A stretch of DNA of 53,486 bases from Cyanobacteria bacterium SW_9_44_58 (GTDB lineage Bacteria > Cyanobacteriota > Cyanobacteriia > Cyanobacteriales > Rubidibacteraceae), in NCBI GenBank assembly GCA_003021905.1, contig PXPI01000117.1, positions 1 through 53,486 of the forward strand, given 5' to 3'. The notes under the pieces are model-generated. The model saw nothing but the letters and a program-made list of their open reading frames with translations, searched no databases and was not told the DNA's origin. Numbering within the stretch: the first letter of the stretch is position 1; the number at the start of each line of letters is the position of its first letter. This document shows, one piece after another, positions 27,626-36,246 of this stretch. A program made the position numbers and the translations under genes.

Positions 27626-28470
27626 TCTAACTCGATGGATAATTGATAAATCTCTTGACGAGATAACGAAGTGACTTTTGCTAACTGACGGCTGGCCTGC
27701 GATCGCGTGACGCCTTGGGCTAACAATTGTTTTAGTTCTTGTTTGACTTGTTCTGAAGAAAGACTTAATGTTTCCGCTTCTTCTTTTCCAGCAATCACTA
27801 GGGTATATTCTCCCTTGGGAATCGTTTTTTGATAAAAAGCGATTGCTTCTTCTATTTTGCAATAATAACATTTTTCATATAATTTGGTTAATTCTTTTCC
27901 TAACATTAGGGAACGATCTTGACCTAAAGCCTGAGCTAAATCTTGTAAAGTTTGTCTTAATTTATGTGGCGATTCGTATAAAATAATAGTTCGCCTTTCT
28001 TCTGCAATTTCCTTTAAACGATCTTGTCGCGCTTTGCCTTTCGTGGGAAGAAATCCTTCAAAAACAAACCGATTACTGGGCAACCCGGAAACGGCTAAGG
28101 CAGTAATCGCAGCCGTCACCCCAGGAATCGCAATTACAGCAATATTAGCTTCCACACAGCCTCTTACTAAATCATACCCTGGATCGGAAATGCCAGGCAT
28201 CCCAGCATCCGTCACCAGGGCAATATTTTCTCCTTGTTGCAATCGTTTAAGAATTTCGGATTCCCGTTGTTTGCGGTTATGTTCGTGATAACTAATTTGA
28301 GGGGTAGCAATCTCATACTGTTGCAACAATTTGCCAGTATGACGTGTATCCTCAGCAGCAATTAAATCAACGGTTTTTAAGGTATTGATTGCCCGGAACG
28401 TGATATCTTCTAAATTCCCAATCGGCGTTCCCACTAAATAAAGCGTTCCGATTGTTATCTGATTTGCCAT
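27622..28470 (-). CDS. rsmI: 16S rRNA (cytidine1402-2'-O)-methyltransferase
   Basis: RsmI methylates C1402 in the decoding centre of 16S rRNA using S-adenosylmethionine. The 282-residue protein begins LYLVGTPIGNLEDITFRA and carries AAEDTRHTGKLL, VTDAGMPGISDPGYDLV and VSGLPSNRFVFEGFLPTKG, all diagnostic of the tetrapyrrole-methylase-like RsmI fold. The last codons end in ELD and then a TGA formed by the right end of the adjoining tnpB element, so the native last residues may have been changed. Confidence 0.94.
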   Translation of the reverse strand: MANQITIGTLYLVGTPIGNLEDITFRAINTLKTVDLIAAEDTRHTGKLLQQYEIATPQISYHEHNRKQRESEILKRLQQGENIALVTDAGMPGISDPGYDLVRGCVEANIAVIAIPGVTAAITALAVSGLPSNRFVFEGFLPTKGKARQDRLKEIAEERRTIILYESPHKLRQTLQDLAQALGQDRSLMLGKELTKLYEKCYYCKIEEAIAFYQKTIPKGEYTLVIAGKEEAETLSLSSEQVKQELKQLLAQGVTRSQASRQLAKVTSLSRQEIYQLSIELD

Positions 28471-28491
28471 TATTTGCTTGCATTCATTTTA

Positions 28492-28617
28492 TGTCACAGT
28501 TATTGGAAACATCCAAAACCCGTTATCCTATCTAATAAAGATGGAAATGATGCTAAATCATATCAAGAAAAACAGGTTGCTAAAGCAATTGAAGCAGTAA
28601 AAAGGAAAGAGAAATGA
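28492..28617 (+). pseudogene. hicA: hicA toxin remnant (3' end only)
   Basis: An open frame without a start reads SYWKHPKPVILSNKDG and then DAKSYQEKQVAKAIEAV before a TGA at 28615-28617. The HSYW-HP pattern followed by KSYQ resembles the C-terminal half of HicA-type mRNA interferases. The stop overlaps the ATG of the next frame (ATGA at 28614-28617), the coupling usual for hicAB. The N-terminal half, with the catalytic region, is missing where rsmI begins. Confidence 0.55.
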
Positions 28618-28697
28618 TTGGCAAATATAAAGTGGTAATTGAGTGGTCACAACAAGATAACTGCTATGTTGTCAGTTTACCTGATTTTGAACGATAG
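28614..28697 (+). pseudogene. hicB: hicB antitoxin remnant, interrupted by an IS-like remnant
   Basis: The frame starts MIGKYKVVIEWSQQDNCYVV and reaches SLPDF, the start of a HicB-type antitoxin with its partial RNase H fold. It then runs into copy B of the IS200/IS605-type remnant and stops after 27 residues. Directly after the remnant's end the codons for HAKGD (from about 28904) resume the HicB pattern (LPDF..CHAKGD). The sequence then becomes unrelated. The antitoxin cannot be intact. Confidence 0.6.
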
Positions 28698-28905
28698 CGC
28701 GGCAGTCCCTAATCGAGCGCGAAGCGGATTAGGGAAGGTGATTCGCGGTGTTGACGAGTTGCATCAAGCGAGGGGATGTCTGAAGCACCCGCCTCGTTAG
28801 ACGCAGAGCGATCCACCTCTGACCATCCTGGAAAGGATAATTAAGTGGAAGCGATGAAGCGTCAGAAACCGCAAGCTCACTACATGTGGCTTGTGCGTAG
28901 TTCAT
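28696..28905 (+). mobile_element. Non-autonomous IS200/IS605-type remnant (copy B)
   Basis: AGCGCGGCAG and a hairpin CCCTAATCG/CGGATTAGGG (28707-28734) form the left end. The right end (28788-28905) matches copy A at 3469-3587 and ends GTAGTTCA (28897-28904). A stem of CGCAAGC with GCTTG-GCG lies just before the end, with paired changes compared with copy A. At about 210 bp it has no coding content. It is inserted in the hicB remnant. Confidence 0.65.
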
Positions 28906-28959
28906 GCTAAGGGCGACCAGCAGTTGGATTGGCATTATTGCAGTTCCATATCTAACTGT

Positions 28960-29844
28960 TTAAGGAATAATTACTTGCAAAGCTTGGGGCACCACCTCAA
29001 ATTTTGCCGGTGTTTCAACGGTAATTTCACCATCGGTATTAATGGGATAAGGCTTTTTCGTTTCAATGAAAAATTCTTGTCCTTCCAATAACCGCACTTT
29101 TTTTTGAGGATAGCGTCCTGATCGCAAACTGGGCAATAATTTAATCATCTCCCACCAATGGCGAATTTCTAAACTATATAAATCCAGCCGTTGGTCATGA
29201 ATTGCCGCATCATGAACAATAGTCATGCCGCCTCCGTAATGACGGCCATTGCCAATAGCAATTTGGACAGTTTTTACTTTAGCAACATGCCATTCTCCTT
29301 GCTCACTCTCTGTTTTATAATAGATTCTTGTCGAAAAAGGACGGGATTTCCATAAAACTTTGCAGGCAGTTACTGCATAAGCAAAAATTCCCCAACGTTG
29401 CTTTGCGACTTTGGTGAGTTGATTGGTAATATCGACACTTAACCCTAAACTCGCGACATTAAAAAAGTATTGTTCATTGACTTTTCCCAAGTCAATTGCT
29501 TGGCGTTTTCCCTTCATAATGACCTTACAGGCTTCTGAGAGAGTAAAGGGAACGCCTAAGGTGCGTGCTAAGTCATTGGCAGTTCCCAGCGGTAAAATGC
29601 CGAGAGGAAGTTGGGTATCAACCAACCCTGCGATCGCGGCATTTAGGGTGCCATCGCCGCCGCCAATAATGACAAAATCAACTTCATGTTGATAAGTTCG
29701 AATTAATTCTGAAAGTTGGCCGGGATGTTCACTGCTTTTTTGCAGCAGGTTAATCCCCATAGCTTGCAAATACCGTTGAAGAATAGGAAGGCTTTTTTTC
29801 CCCTGGCGAGAATGAGGATTAATCAACAATAAGGCAGAAGGCAT
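28960..29844 (-). CDS. Diacylglycerol/lipid kinase family protein (YegS-like)
   Basis: This protein of about 294 residues has a DAGK catalytic domain. The N-terminal ALLLINPHSRQGKK, the nucleotide-binding GGGDGTLNAA and LGILPLGTANDLART are typical of YegS/DgkB-like lipid kinases that phosphorylate diacylglycerol or related lipids at the membrane. GNGRHYGGGM and LDLYSL are also conserved. I start at ATG 29844 (MPSALLLIN), because starting at 29868 would overlap the divergent photolyase start. Confidence 0.88.
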   Translation of the reverse strand: MPSALLLINPHSRQGKKSLPILQRYLQAMGINLLQKSSEHPGQLSELIRTYQHEVDFVIIGGGDGTLNAAIAGLVDTQLPLGILPLGTANDLARTLGVPFTLSEACKVIMKGKRQAIDLGKVNEQYFFNVASLGLSVDITNQLTKVAKQRWGIFAYAVTACKVLWKSRPFSTRIYYKTESEQGEWHVAKVKTVQIAIGNGRHYGGGMTIVHDAAIHDQRLDLYSLEIRHWWEMIKLLPSLRSGRYPQKKVRLLEGQEFFIETKKPYPINTDGEITVETPAKFEVVPQALQVIIP

Positions 29845-29856
29845 AGGAAAAAAATA

Positions 29857-31314
29857 ATGAGTCAACAAAGAATTTTAGTTTGGTATCGCAATGATTTAAG
29901 GGTACATGATCACGAGCCATTGTTTCGGGCTTATCAGACGCAAGGACAAGTAATTCCCTTCTATTGTTTCGATGTTAGACAATTTGGAAAAACCGAATTT
30001 GGGTTTCCCAAAACAGGTAAATTTCGGGCTAAGTTTTTAGTAGAAAGTGTTGCGAATTTACAAAAAAATCTGGAAGCAAAAGGCAGCAATTTAATTATTC
30101 GTTGCGGCAAACCGGAAAAGATTATCCCTGATTTAGCAAACGCATTACATATCACCGATGTTTTCTTTCACTCAGAAGTAACTGCAGAAGAAACGGGAGT
30201 GGAACAAGCGCTCTCTTCTAATTTAAACTCCCTAGGGGTCAATGCAACCTCATTTTGGGGAGGAACTTTGCATCTGTTAGAAGATTTGCCGATAACGATT
30301 CCCAATCTTCCCGATGTTTTTACCCAATATCGCAAGCGCGTGGAAAAATACTCCCATATTCGCCCCAGTTTTCCCACACCGGATTGTTTACCGTCTCTGC
30401 CTCAAGAAATTGCTATCGGTGAGATTCCCAGTTTGGAAACCCTAAAAGTGCCGACGCCTTATCCTGATGAACGAGGCGCGATGATATTTCGGGGCGGCGA
30501 AACCCCAGGCATAGAGAGATTAAGTGAGTATATTTGGGAAGAAGACTGTTTAAAAACATATAAACAAACGCGCAATGGGATGTTAGGGGCTAATTATTCT
30601 TCTAAGTTTTCTCCTTGGTTAGCAAAAGGATGTTTATCCCCGCGTTATATTTATGAACAAGTGCAGACTTACGAGCAAGCACGAGTCAAAAATGACTCTA
30701 CCTATTGGTTGATTTTTGAGTTGATGTGGCGCGATTACTTCCGTTTTGTGTGTTTGAAATATGGCAATGCTGTTTTCTATCAAACAGGCTTGCAAGGGGT
30801 AAATATTCCGTGGAAACAAGATTGGGAACAATTTCAACGTTGGCAGGAAGGAAAAACTGGCTATCCGTTAGTGGATGCCAATATGCGGGAAATTGCAACA
30901 ACGGGCTTTATGTCGAATCGCGGTCGTCAAAATGTTGCCAGTTTCTTAACCAAAAATTTAGGAATTGATTGGCGGATGGGGGCAGAATGGTTTGAGTCGT
31001 TGTTAATTGATTATGATGTTTGCAGTAATTGGGGAAATTGGAACTATACGGCAGGAGTTGGAAATGATGCCAGAGAGTTCCGCTATTTTAATATACCGAA
31101 ACAATCAAAAACTTATGATCCTAAGGGGAATTATTTACGGCATTGGCTTCCTGAGTTAAGGAATATTCCAGGAGATTTGATTCATGAACCCTGGAAATTG
31201 TCACAAGATAAACAAAGGGAGTATGGGGTAATTTTAGGGAGAGATTATCCGCAACCTATGGTAGACTTTATGAAGTCGATTAAAGCCAATCAATCCTTGA
31301 TGAAAGGTTTCTAA
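29857..31314 (+). CDS. Cryptochrome DASH / photolyase family protein
   Basis: This 485-residue flavoprotein uses blue light. The N-terminal alpha/beta domain starts ILVWYRNDLRVHDHEP. The FAD domain has LMWRDYFRFVCLKYG, GKTGYPLVDANMRE and TGFMSNRGRQNVASFL, then DYDVCSNWGNWNY and GVGNDAREFRYFN. These are signatures of the DASH clade, known to repair cyclobutane dimers in single-stranded or looped DNA. It is divergent from the lipid kinase gene with a 12-base gap. Confidence 0.92.
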   Translation: MSQQRILVWYRNDLRVHDHEPLFRAYQTQGQVIPFYCFDVRQFGKTEFGFPKTGKFRAKFLVESVANLQKNLEAKGSNLIIRCGKPEKIIPDLANALHITDVFFHSEVTAEETGVEQALSSNLNSLGVNATSFWGGTLHLLEDLPITIPNLPDVFTQYRKRVEKYSHIRPSFPTPDCLPSLPQEIAIGEIPSLETLKVPTPYPDERGAMIFRGGETPGIERLSEYIWEEDCLKTYKQTRNGMLGANYSSKFSPWLAKGCLSPRYIYEQVQTYEQARVKNDSTYWLIFELMWRDYFRFVCLKYGNAVFYQTGLQGVNIPWKQDWEQFQRWQEGKTGYPLVDANMREIATTGFMSNRGRQNVASFLTKNLGIDWRMGAEWFESLLIDYDVCSNWGNWNYTAGVGNDAREFRYFNIPKQSKTYDPKGNYLRHWLPELRNIPGDLIHEPWKLSQDKQREYGVILGRDYPQPMVDFMKSIKANQSLMKGF

Positions 31315-31367
31315 TACGATGTTATTAATTAATTGAACAAATTTAAAATGAAAAAATAATTAATCTT

Positions 31368-32459
31368 ATGAAAGATCATGCTACGCTTCTCATTGTTGAT
31401 GATCAACCGAGCAATTTTGATGTCATTGAGGCACTTTTAGAAGGTGAAAATTACCAACTCTATTATGCAGGGAATGCAACTCATGCTCTGCGAACATTGG
31501 AGAAAAATCCGGTTGATGTCATTTTATTGGATGTCATGATGCCGGAAGTGGATGGCATTACCCTCTGTTCTCATCTCAAAAATCATTCCGACTATAAGTA
31601 TATTCCCATCATCATGGTAACTGCTTTACAGGAAAAGAAAGATTTAGCCCGGTGTTTAGAAGCAGGGGCAGATGATTTTATTAGTAAACCGTTAAATTCC
31701 ATTGAATTGCAATCGCGCATTCATTCCATGTTGCGGATTAAACAACAGTATGATCATCTGCAATTACTCCTGCAGCGCCGTGAAGAAATGGCGGAAATTA
31801 TTGTTCACGATTTGCAAAATCCAGTTACCAGTATTGTTTTTTCCTGTGACACTTTAAAATTAACGGATTTAAATAATCAGCAAAGTAAGAAAGTCGAACA
31901 AATTCGAGTAGCGGGAAAACGCCTAGAAGAGCAAATTCAAACCTTGCTCACCATGGTAAAATTGGAAACAGGGCGCTTAGTCTTAAATCCAGTCTCTCTA
32001 CAACTCAAGCCGTTACTGGAGAAATTAATTCAAGAATTTAGCGCGATCGCGACCGCAAAAAATATTAAAATTATTCCCAATCTAGAGGTAGAAAATGACT
32101 GGGCAGCTGTCGATTCTCATTTATTTTCGCGAATTGTGAATAACCTGTTGTCTAATGCTTTGAAATACTCGCCCCGAGGAAAAGAAATTGAAGTGCAACT
32201 GGCAGAAATGCCAGATAAAATAATCCTTAAAGTAATTGATCAAGGAAAAGGCATTAGCGATTCTTTTAAAAAAACGATTTTCAAAAAATATGAAACCGGA
32301 ACCCACTATACCAACGTCAACCAAACCGGCTTAGGATTAGCCTTTTGTCAAATGGCAATTTTAGCCCATCAAGGAAACATTTATGTTGAAGATAATAAGC
32401 CCCAAGGTTCCATTTTTACTGTCGAAATTCCTCGGGAAGCCAACGCTGAATCTCATTAA
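31368..32459 (+). CDS. Hybrid two-component protein: receiver, then histidine kinase
   Basis: This 363-residue protein starts with a receiver domain (acid pair in LIVDDQPS, phospho-acceptor Asp in ILLDVMMPEVDG, Lys in ISKPL). A HisKA domain with the H-box IVHDLQNPVTS and a HATPase domain (N-box NNLLSNALKYSP, G-box DQGKGIS and GLGLAFCQ) follow. It has no membrane segment, so it is cytoplasmic. The signal is unknown. Its 3' end overlaps the convergent sensor kinase gene by 44 bases. Confidence 0.9.
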   Translation: MKDHATLLIVDDQPSNFDVIEALLEGENYQLYYAGNATHALRTLEKNPVDVILLDVMMPEVDGITLCSHLKNHSDYKYIPIIMVTALQEKKDLARCLEAGADDFISKPLNSIELQSRIHSMLRIKQQYDHLQLLLQRREEMAEIIVHDLQNPVTSIVFSCDTLKLTDLNNQQSKKVEQIRVAGKRLEEQIQTLLTMVKLETGRLVLNPVSLQLKPLLEKLIQEFSAIATAKNIKIIPNLEVENDWAAVDSHLFSRIVNNLLSNALKYSPRGKEIEVQLAEMPDKIILKVIDQGKGISDSFKKTIFKKYETGTHYTNVNQTGLGLAFCQMAILAHQGNIYVEDNKPQGSIFTVEIPREANAESH

Positions 32460-34062
32460 GCAAATGGCGCATACGCACCGGTTTCGTTAAACAACGATTA
32501 GCCCCTAAAGCCAAAATATCTTCTTGTTGACGGTTTGAAGCCAAAGCAATAATGGGAATGTCATTGAAGGAAGGAATGTCTCGCAGTTGCTGAATGATCT
32601 TTTCTCCTACTGAGTTTAGGGTTTGCAGATCAATGACAATAACTTGCGGCGTAACTTCTTCCAAGGTGGATAATAACGTCTCTTGTTGGATGACAGTTAA
32701 AACGTCATACCCATAAGCTTCCAAATAACTTGCTGTTGTATCAAGGCTTGCTTGATCAGCGTTAATTAATGCAATTAAAGGCGAAGTATTAAAGTGAGCA
32801 ACATTATCAGAGGAAAAATTGAGAGTATCTTGATTAGCAATTACACAGACTTCCGTATAAGGAATTTTGACATAAAATGTGCTTCCTTTGCCGAGTTCAC
32901 TTTCTACAAAAACATTGCCGCCATGCAGTTCACTCAAGTGGCGAACTAAACATAATCCTAAACCAGTTCCTGAATACTGGCGGTTGAATTGACTATCCAG
33001 TTGCACAAAGGGTTCAAATAGTTGATGAATTTGATCGGAAGCAATCCCAATTCCAGTATCGCTAACCGTAAAAATAATATGTTCTCGCAGAGAGTCTTCA
33101 GTTACAGTTAAGGTAACTTGCCCTCCTTCTGGTGTAAATTTCACCGCATTATTCAGTAAATTGATTAAAATTTGTCGAATACGCAATTCATCGACATTAA
33201 GGGCAGAACAAGATGTATTAATGTAAGTTTTTAATTCAATTTGTTTTTGCGCAGCGGTTTGACGGACAAACGTTAAACTGTTTTCACATAGTGATTGAAT
33301 ATTGGCTTGTGTAAAATTTAAGGTGACTTTTCCGGACTGTAATTTCGAAAAATCTAGAATATCATTAATTAGATCCAATAAATGGACGGCACTGGTACTA
33401 ATGGTTTCTACAGCTTGTTGTTGCTGCTCATTAATCGCTTCAAACGATCCTTCTTTTAATCCTTCCGACATTCCCAAAATCGTATTGAGAGGCGTTTTTA
33501 ATTCGTGACTTATACTAGCCAGAAATTCATCTTTTAAGCGCGTCGCACGAGTTAACTCTTGGTTCGTCAGTTCTAGAGATTCATTAACTGTTTGCAATTC
33601 TCTTTCAAAGGCTTTTCTTTCACTAATATCAGTGACACGTACTAAGCAAAGATTTTTTTCAGCAACAGTGATTTTTTTCCAAACAACATCTCCGTAAAAT
33701 TGATTATCTTGGAAGGTTTGCAATATCGTTTCTTCGTTCCAACTCCCTTTTTTTTCCAGAATTGGCTTAAGTTTTGAAACAGGTTTTTCATGTAGAAAAT
33801 CAGCTTTAAGATTAATGAGAGATTGTTTGTTTGGCGCGTCTGATAATTCGACAGCTCGGCGATTGCAATCGATAATAGTTAACGTTTCAGGTTCAATTAA
33901 ATATAGGGCATCCGTGGCTTCATTAAAAATGACTTCTCGCAGCTCTTGATTCCAAGCAATTTTGGCTTGCGCCTCTTTTTCTTCAGTAATATCTTGGGCA
34001 ATTCCGGCAATGCGATAAGGCTCTCCTTTTTCATTCGTAACAGGAAAGGCGCGATCGCGCAC
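32416..34062 (-). CDS. C-terminal part of a split PAS hybrid histidine kinase
   Basis: The frame runs from the tail of one PAS domain (RIAGIAQDITEEKEAQ) through another PAS domain and a HisKA H-box (SISHELKTPLNTILG). A HATPase domain (NLLNNAVKFTPEGG, DTGIGIA, GTGLGLCLV) and a C-terminal receiver-like domain (VIVIDLQ, CLTKPV; acid pair only partly kept) follow. The open frame extends upstream past GTG 34062 and encodes DYDIEYRIIRSDGEIRW, which belongs to the PAS domain begun in the upstream frame. One missing base in an A/T run at about 34127-34137 separates the halves. With that base the two form one protein of about 916 residues. Confidence 0.8.
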   Translation of the reverse strand: MRDRAFPVTNEKGEPYRIAGIAQDITEEKEAQAKIAWNQELREVIFNEATDALYLIEPETLTIIDCNRRAVELSDAPNKQSLINLKADFLHEKPVSKLKPILEKKGSWNEETILQTFQDNQFYGDVVWKKITVAEKNLCLVRVTDISERKAFERELQTVNESLELTNQELTRATRLKDEFLASISHELKTPLNTILGMSEGLKEGSFEAINEQQQQAVETISTSAVHLLDLINDILDFSKLQSGKVTLNFTQANIQSLCENSLTFVRQTAAQKQIELKTYINTSCSALNVDELRIRQILINLLNNAVKFTPEGGQVTLTVTEDSLREHIIFTVSDTGIGIASDQIHQLFEPFVQLDSQFNRQYSGTGLGLCLVRHLSELHGGNVFVESELGKGSTFYVKIPYTEVCVIANQDTLNFSSDNVAHFNTSPLIALINADQASLDTTASYLEAYGYDVLTVIQQETLLSTLEEVTPQVIVIDLQTLNSVGEKIIQQLRDIPSFNDIPIIALASNRQQEDILALGANRCLTKPVRMRHLLNEIQRWLPEEFRQ

Positions 34063-34115
34063 CCAACGAATTTCTCCATCACTTCGGATAATTCGATATT
34101 CAATATCATAGTCTC

Positions 34116-35165
34116 CTATCCTAAAAATTTTTTAGGAGTTGCGTTTTTAACCCTAGCGCGATCTTCAGGATGAATGGTATTTAGAAAAAAATTATGAAAA
34201 TCTTGCCTTAATTCCTGACAAGAGTAACCCCAAACGCATTCAAAACTGGGACTAATATAAATTAATTCCGTAATATCTGCATTGAGCATCCAAAACACGT
34301 CATCCAGATTTTCAGCAAATTGACGAAATATTTCTTCACTTTCCCGTAAGGCTAATTCAGCTTGTTTTTGTTTTGTAATATCTAAGAAAACACCATTGCG
34401 AATGATGGAACCATCTGCTTGTTTTTTAGGTTCTGATTGTACTTGTATCCAAATAATTTGATTAGAAGATGTAATGATTCGCTCTTCCCAAAAAAACGGC
34501 GTTAATTGATTGAGACTCTTATCCCTAGTTTCAATAAAATTCGCATAATCTTCTTCATGAATTAACTGTAAGAAATTATTCAAATCGTCATAAATTTTTT
34601 GCTTGGGAAAATTTAGGAATTGCTCAATCTTATCGCTAACATAGGTACATTGCCATGTCCCATCATTTAAATACTGAACTTGAAAAATAATGCCAGGCAA
34701 ATTATCAGCAATATCCTCCAACTGAGCGACGGTATTTTGTAAGCGATTTTCTCTCTGTTGACGCTCACTAATATCAATAACAATTGCAAAAAATCGAGAT
34801 CTCGATTCTTCTCGGATTCGTTGTAAATAAACCTCTACCGGATAAGTACTGCCATCAGCTCGACGATGAATGGTTTCCAAATTAATTTGGGTTTCTTCCC
34901 CATTGATGAGAGGCGCCACTAACGCTTTGATAGCTTTTTCCGTTAATTGCGGCTTTAAGTCAAGCGCCGTCATTTGTTGCAATTGTTCTAGAGAATAACC
35001 GAGGTTCTCTACCGCCTGAGGATTAGCATATTCAATTTGTAACGTTTCCCCATCAAAAATATAAATTTCGTTCGGGCTTGCTTCTAAAATCTGGGCGAGA
35101 TTAACCGCATTTAAGTCCGTAATTTCTCTTCGATTGTCTTTCTTGCTAGCAAACTTGTCATCCAT
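34116..35165 (-). CDS. N-terminal part of a split PAS hybrid histidine kinase
   Basis: This 349-residue frame encodes PAS domains at about 25-140 and 150-295 (each ending in DISERQ or DITKQKQ PAC-like patterns) and the start of a third (ENLDDVFWMLNADITELIYI). It ends in KNATPKKFLG and a stop just after six A and five T. Adding one T gives PKKFFRIGDYDIEYRI, joining the downstream frame. Alone it would be a PAS-only protein without a kinase. No membrane segment is seen, so sensing is probably cytoplasmic. Confidence 0.8.
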   Translation of the reverse strand: MDDKFASKKDNRREITDLNAVNLAQILEASPNEIYIFDGETLQIEYANPQAVENLGYSLEQLQQMTALDLKPQLTEKAIKALVAPLINGEETQINLETIHRRADGSTYPVEVYLQRIREESRSRFFAIVIDISERQQRENRLQNTVAQLEDIADNLPGIIFQVQYLNDGTWQCTYVSDKIEQFLNFPKQKIYDDLNNFLQLIHEEDYANFIETRDKSLNQLTPFFWEERIITSSNQIIWIQVQSEPKKQADGSIIRNGVFLDITKQKQAELALRESEEIFRQFAENLDDVFWMLNADITELIYISPSFECVWGYSCQELRQDFHNFFLNTIHPEDRARVKNATPKKFLG

Positions 35166-35362
35166 TTTTTACAGATTGCCGATTGCAACTGATATCTAAT
35201 GATCAAATTAACAGGTAATCGCTCAAAACTACTGTCATGGAAACTTATCCTTATTTTCCGCCAATGTAGCGTTTCTTTTCATCCACTTTTCGCTGGTATT
35301 GACGCTCTAGGTTAAAATCAGGTTAAGACGCAATAAAGGTTTAGTAAAATCCCAAGATCCCT

Positions 35363-35590
35363 ATGAAACTTAACAGTTTTTTATACCCGCACGCCTCTTA
35401 TCGTGGCTCTGTCAAGCCGGAAAATCTTGTTTTTAATGCCAACTTGCAAGAGTTTGCCCAACGAATTAGCTATATTTCGAATCTAGAGACAGCGGGAAAA
35501 AAGTCTCCGCAAGAGGCATATCAAGAAATTCAAGAGCTCTGGGAAAGTTTAAAGTCTTCTTATTATCAACTCGGAATCAATGAGCGATAA
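35363..35590 (+). CDS. Small conserved cyanobacterial protein (DUF7219-like)
   Basis: This 75-residue soluble protein has a recognisable conserved core (SYRGSVKPENLVFNANLQEF, ISNLETAGKKSPQEAY) that I associate with the cyanobacterial family DUF7219. It has no membrane segment or known catalytic motif. It is predicted to be helical, and no function is known. It is monocistronic. Confidence 0.65.
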   Translation: MKLNSFLYPHASYRGSVKPENLVFNANLQEFAQRISYISNLETAGKKSPQEAYQEIQELWESLKSSYYQLGINER

Positions 35591-35661
35591 TCAAGAGCAT
35601 TCCATAACCCACCGTAAGGAGAGAATTTAAATTGGTTCTTCCTATTCGGTGGGATCTCAAT

Positions 35662-36174
35662 TCACTTTTCAAGCAAGGAGGGGATCAAATTCTGATGCCA
35701 GTTTTGGCTTGTGTCAATGGTAACCGCATACATTTGTTCCGTTTCGGTAAAAGATTCGGCATTAGCTTGTTGTTGGGTTAGCAAATCCGCCGTAGCGTCA
35801 GAAATGTCGCTTTTTCGCTCTGTGACGCGATCGCGCAATACTTCCATTGGGGCATCGCAATGAATAATTTGTAGCGGTAAATTATGAGCGTTGGCGGGTG
35901 CCATTACTGCTTTTCTAAACTGCTGTTTGTCGTATTTCGCATCTAAAATAACCCGCCATCCCTGGGAGGCTAAATGCATTCCGATTTCTAACAATTTGTC
36001 ATAGGTTTTTTCGCTCATGTCAGGATGATAAATGTCTTCCGGTCCTTCTTGTTCGATATCAATGCCGGCTAAATGTTTGCGTACTGCATCAGACCGTAAA
36101 TGAATGACATTGAACTGTTTCGCAATTTCTCGGGCAACTGTGGTTTTGCCGGAACCGGATAACCCTGACATCAT
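35662..36174 (-). CDS. P-loop kinase domain, C-terminal half of a bifunctional protein split by an amber codon
   Basis: This 170-residue AAA_33/zeta-toxin-like kinase domain has a Walker A GLSGSGKTTVA at its very start, then HLRSDAVRKHLAG and an arginine-rich lid (LRDRVTERKSDISDA). The frame is open upstream to a TAG at 36247-36249 and encodes ASDQASKYYHLAWQY and QPQQGRFWM. Those residues link it directly to the aminoglycoside-phosphotransferase-like gene in the same frame. ATG 36174 gives almost no sequence before the P-loop, so independent translation is doubtful. Confidence 0.8.
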   Translation of the reverse strand: MMSGLSGSGKTTVAREIAKQFNVIHLRSDAVRKHLAGIDIEQEGPEDIYHPDMSEKTYDKLLEIGMHLASQGWRVILDAKYDKQQFRKAVMAPANAHNLPLQIIHCDAPMEVLRDRVTERKSDISDATADLLTQQQANAESFTETEQMYAVTIDTSQNWHQNLIPSLLEK

Positions 36175-36246
36175 CCAGAAACGACCCTGTTGAGGCTGTG
36201 TATATTGCCATGCTAGATGATAGTATTTGCTTGCTTGGTCACTGGC

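Noticed and set aside
34120-34145. Programmed -1 frameshift of the X-XXY-YYZ type in the sensor kinase
   Set aside because: The A6T5 run in the reading frame does not give a correct slippery heptamer with good re-pairing of both tRNAs; kept only as possible polymerase slippage or sequence error.
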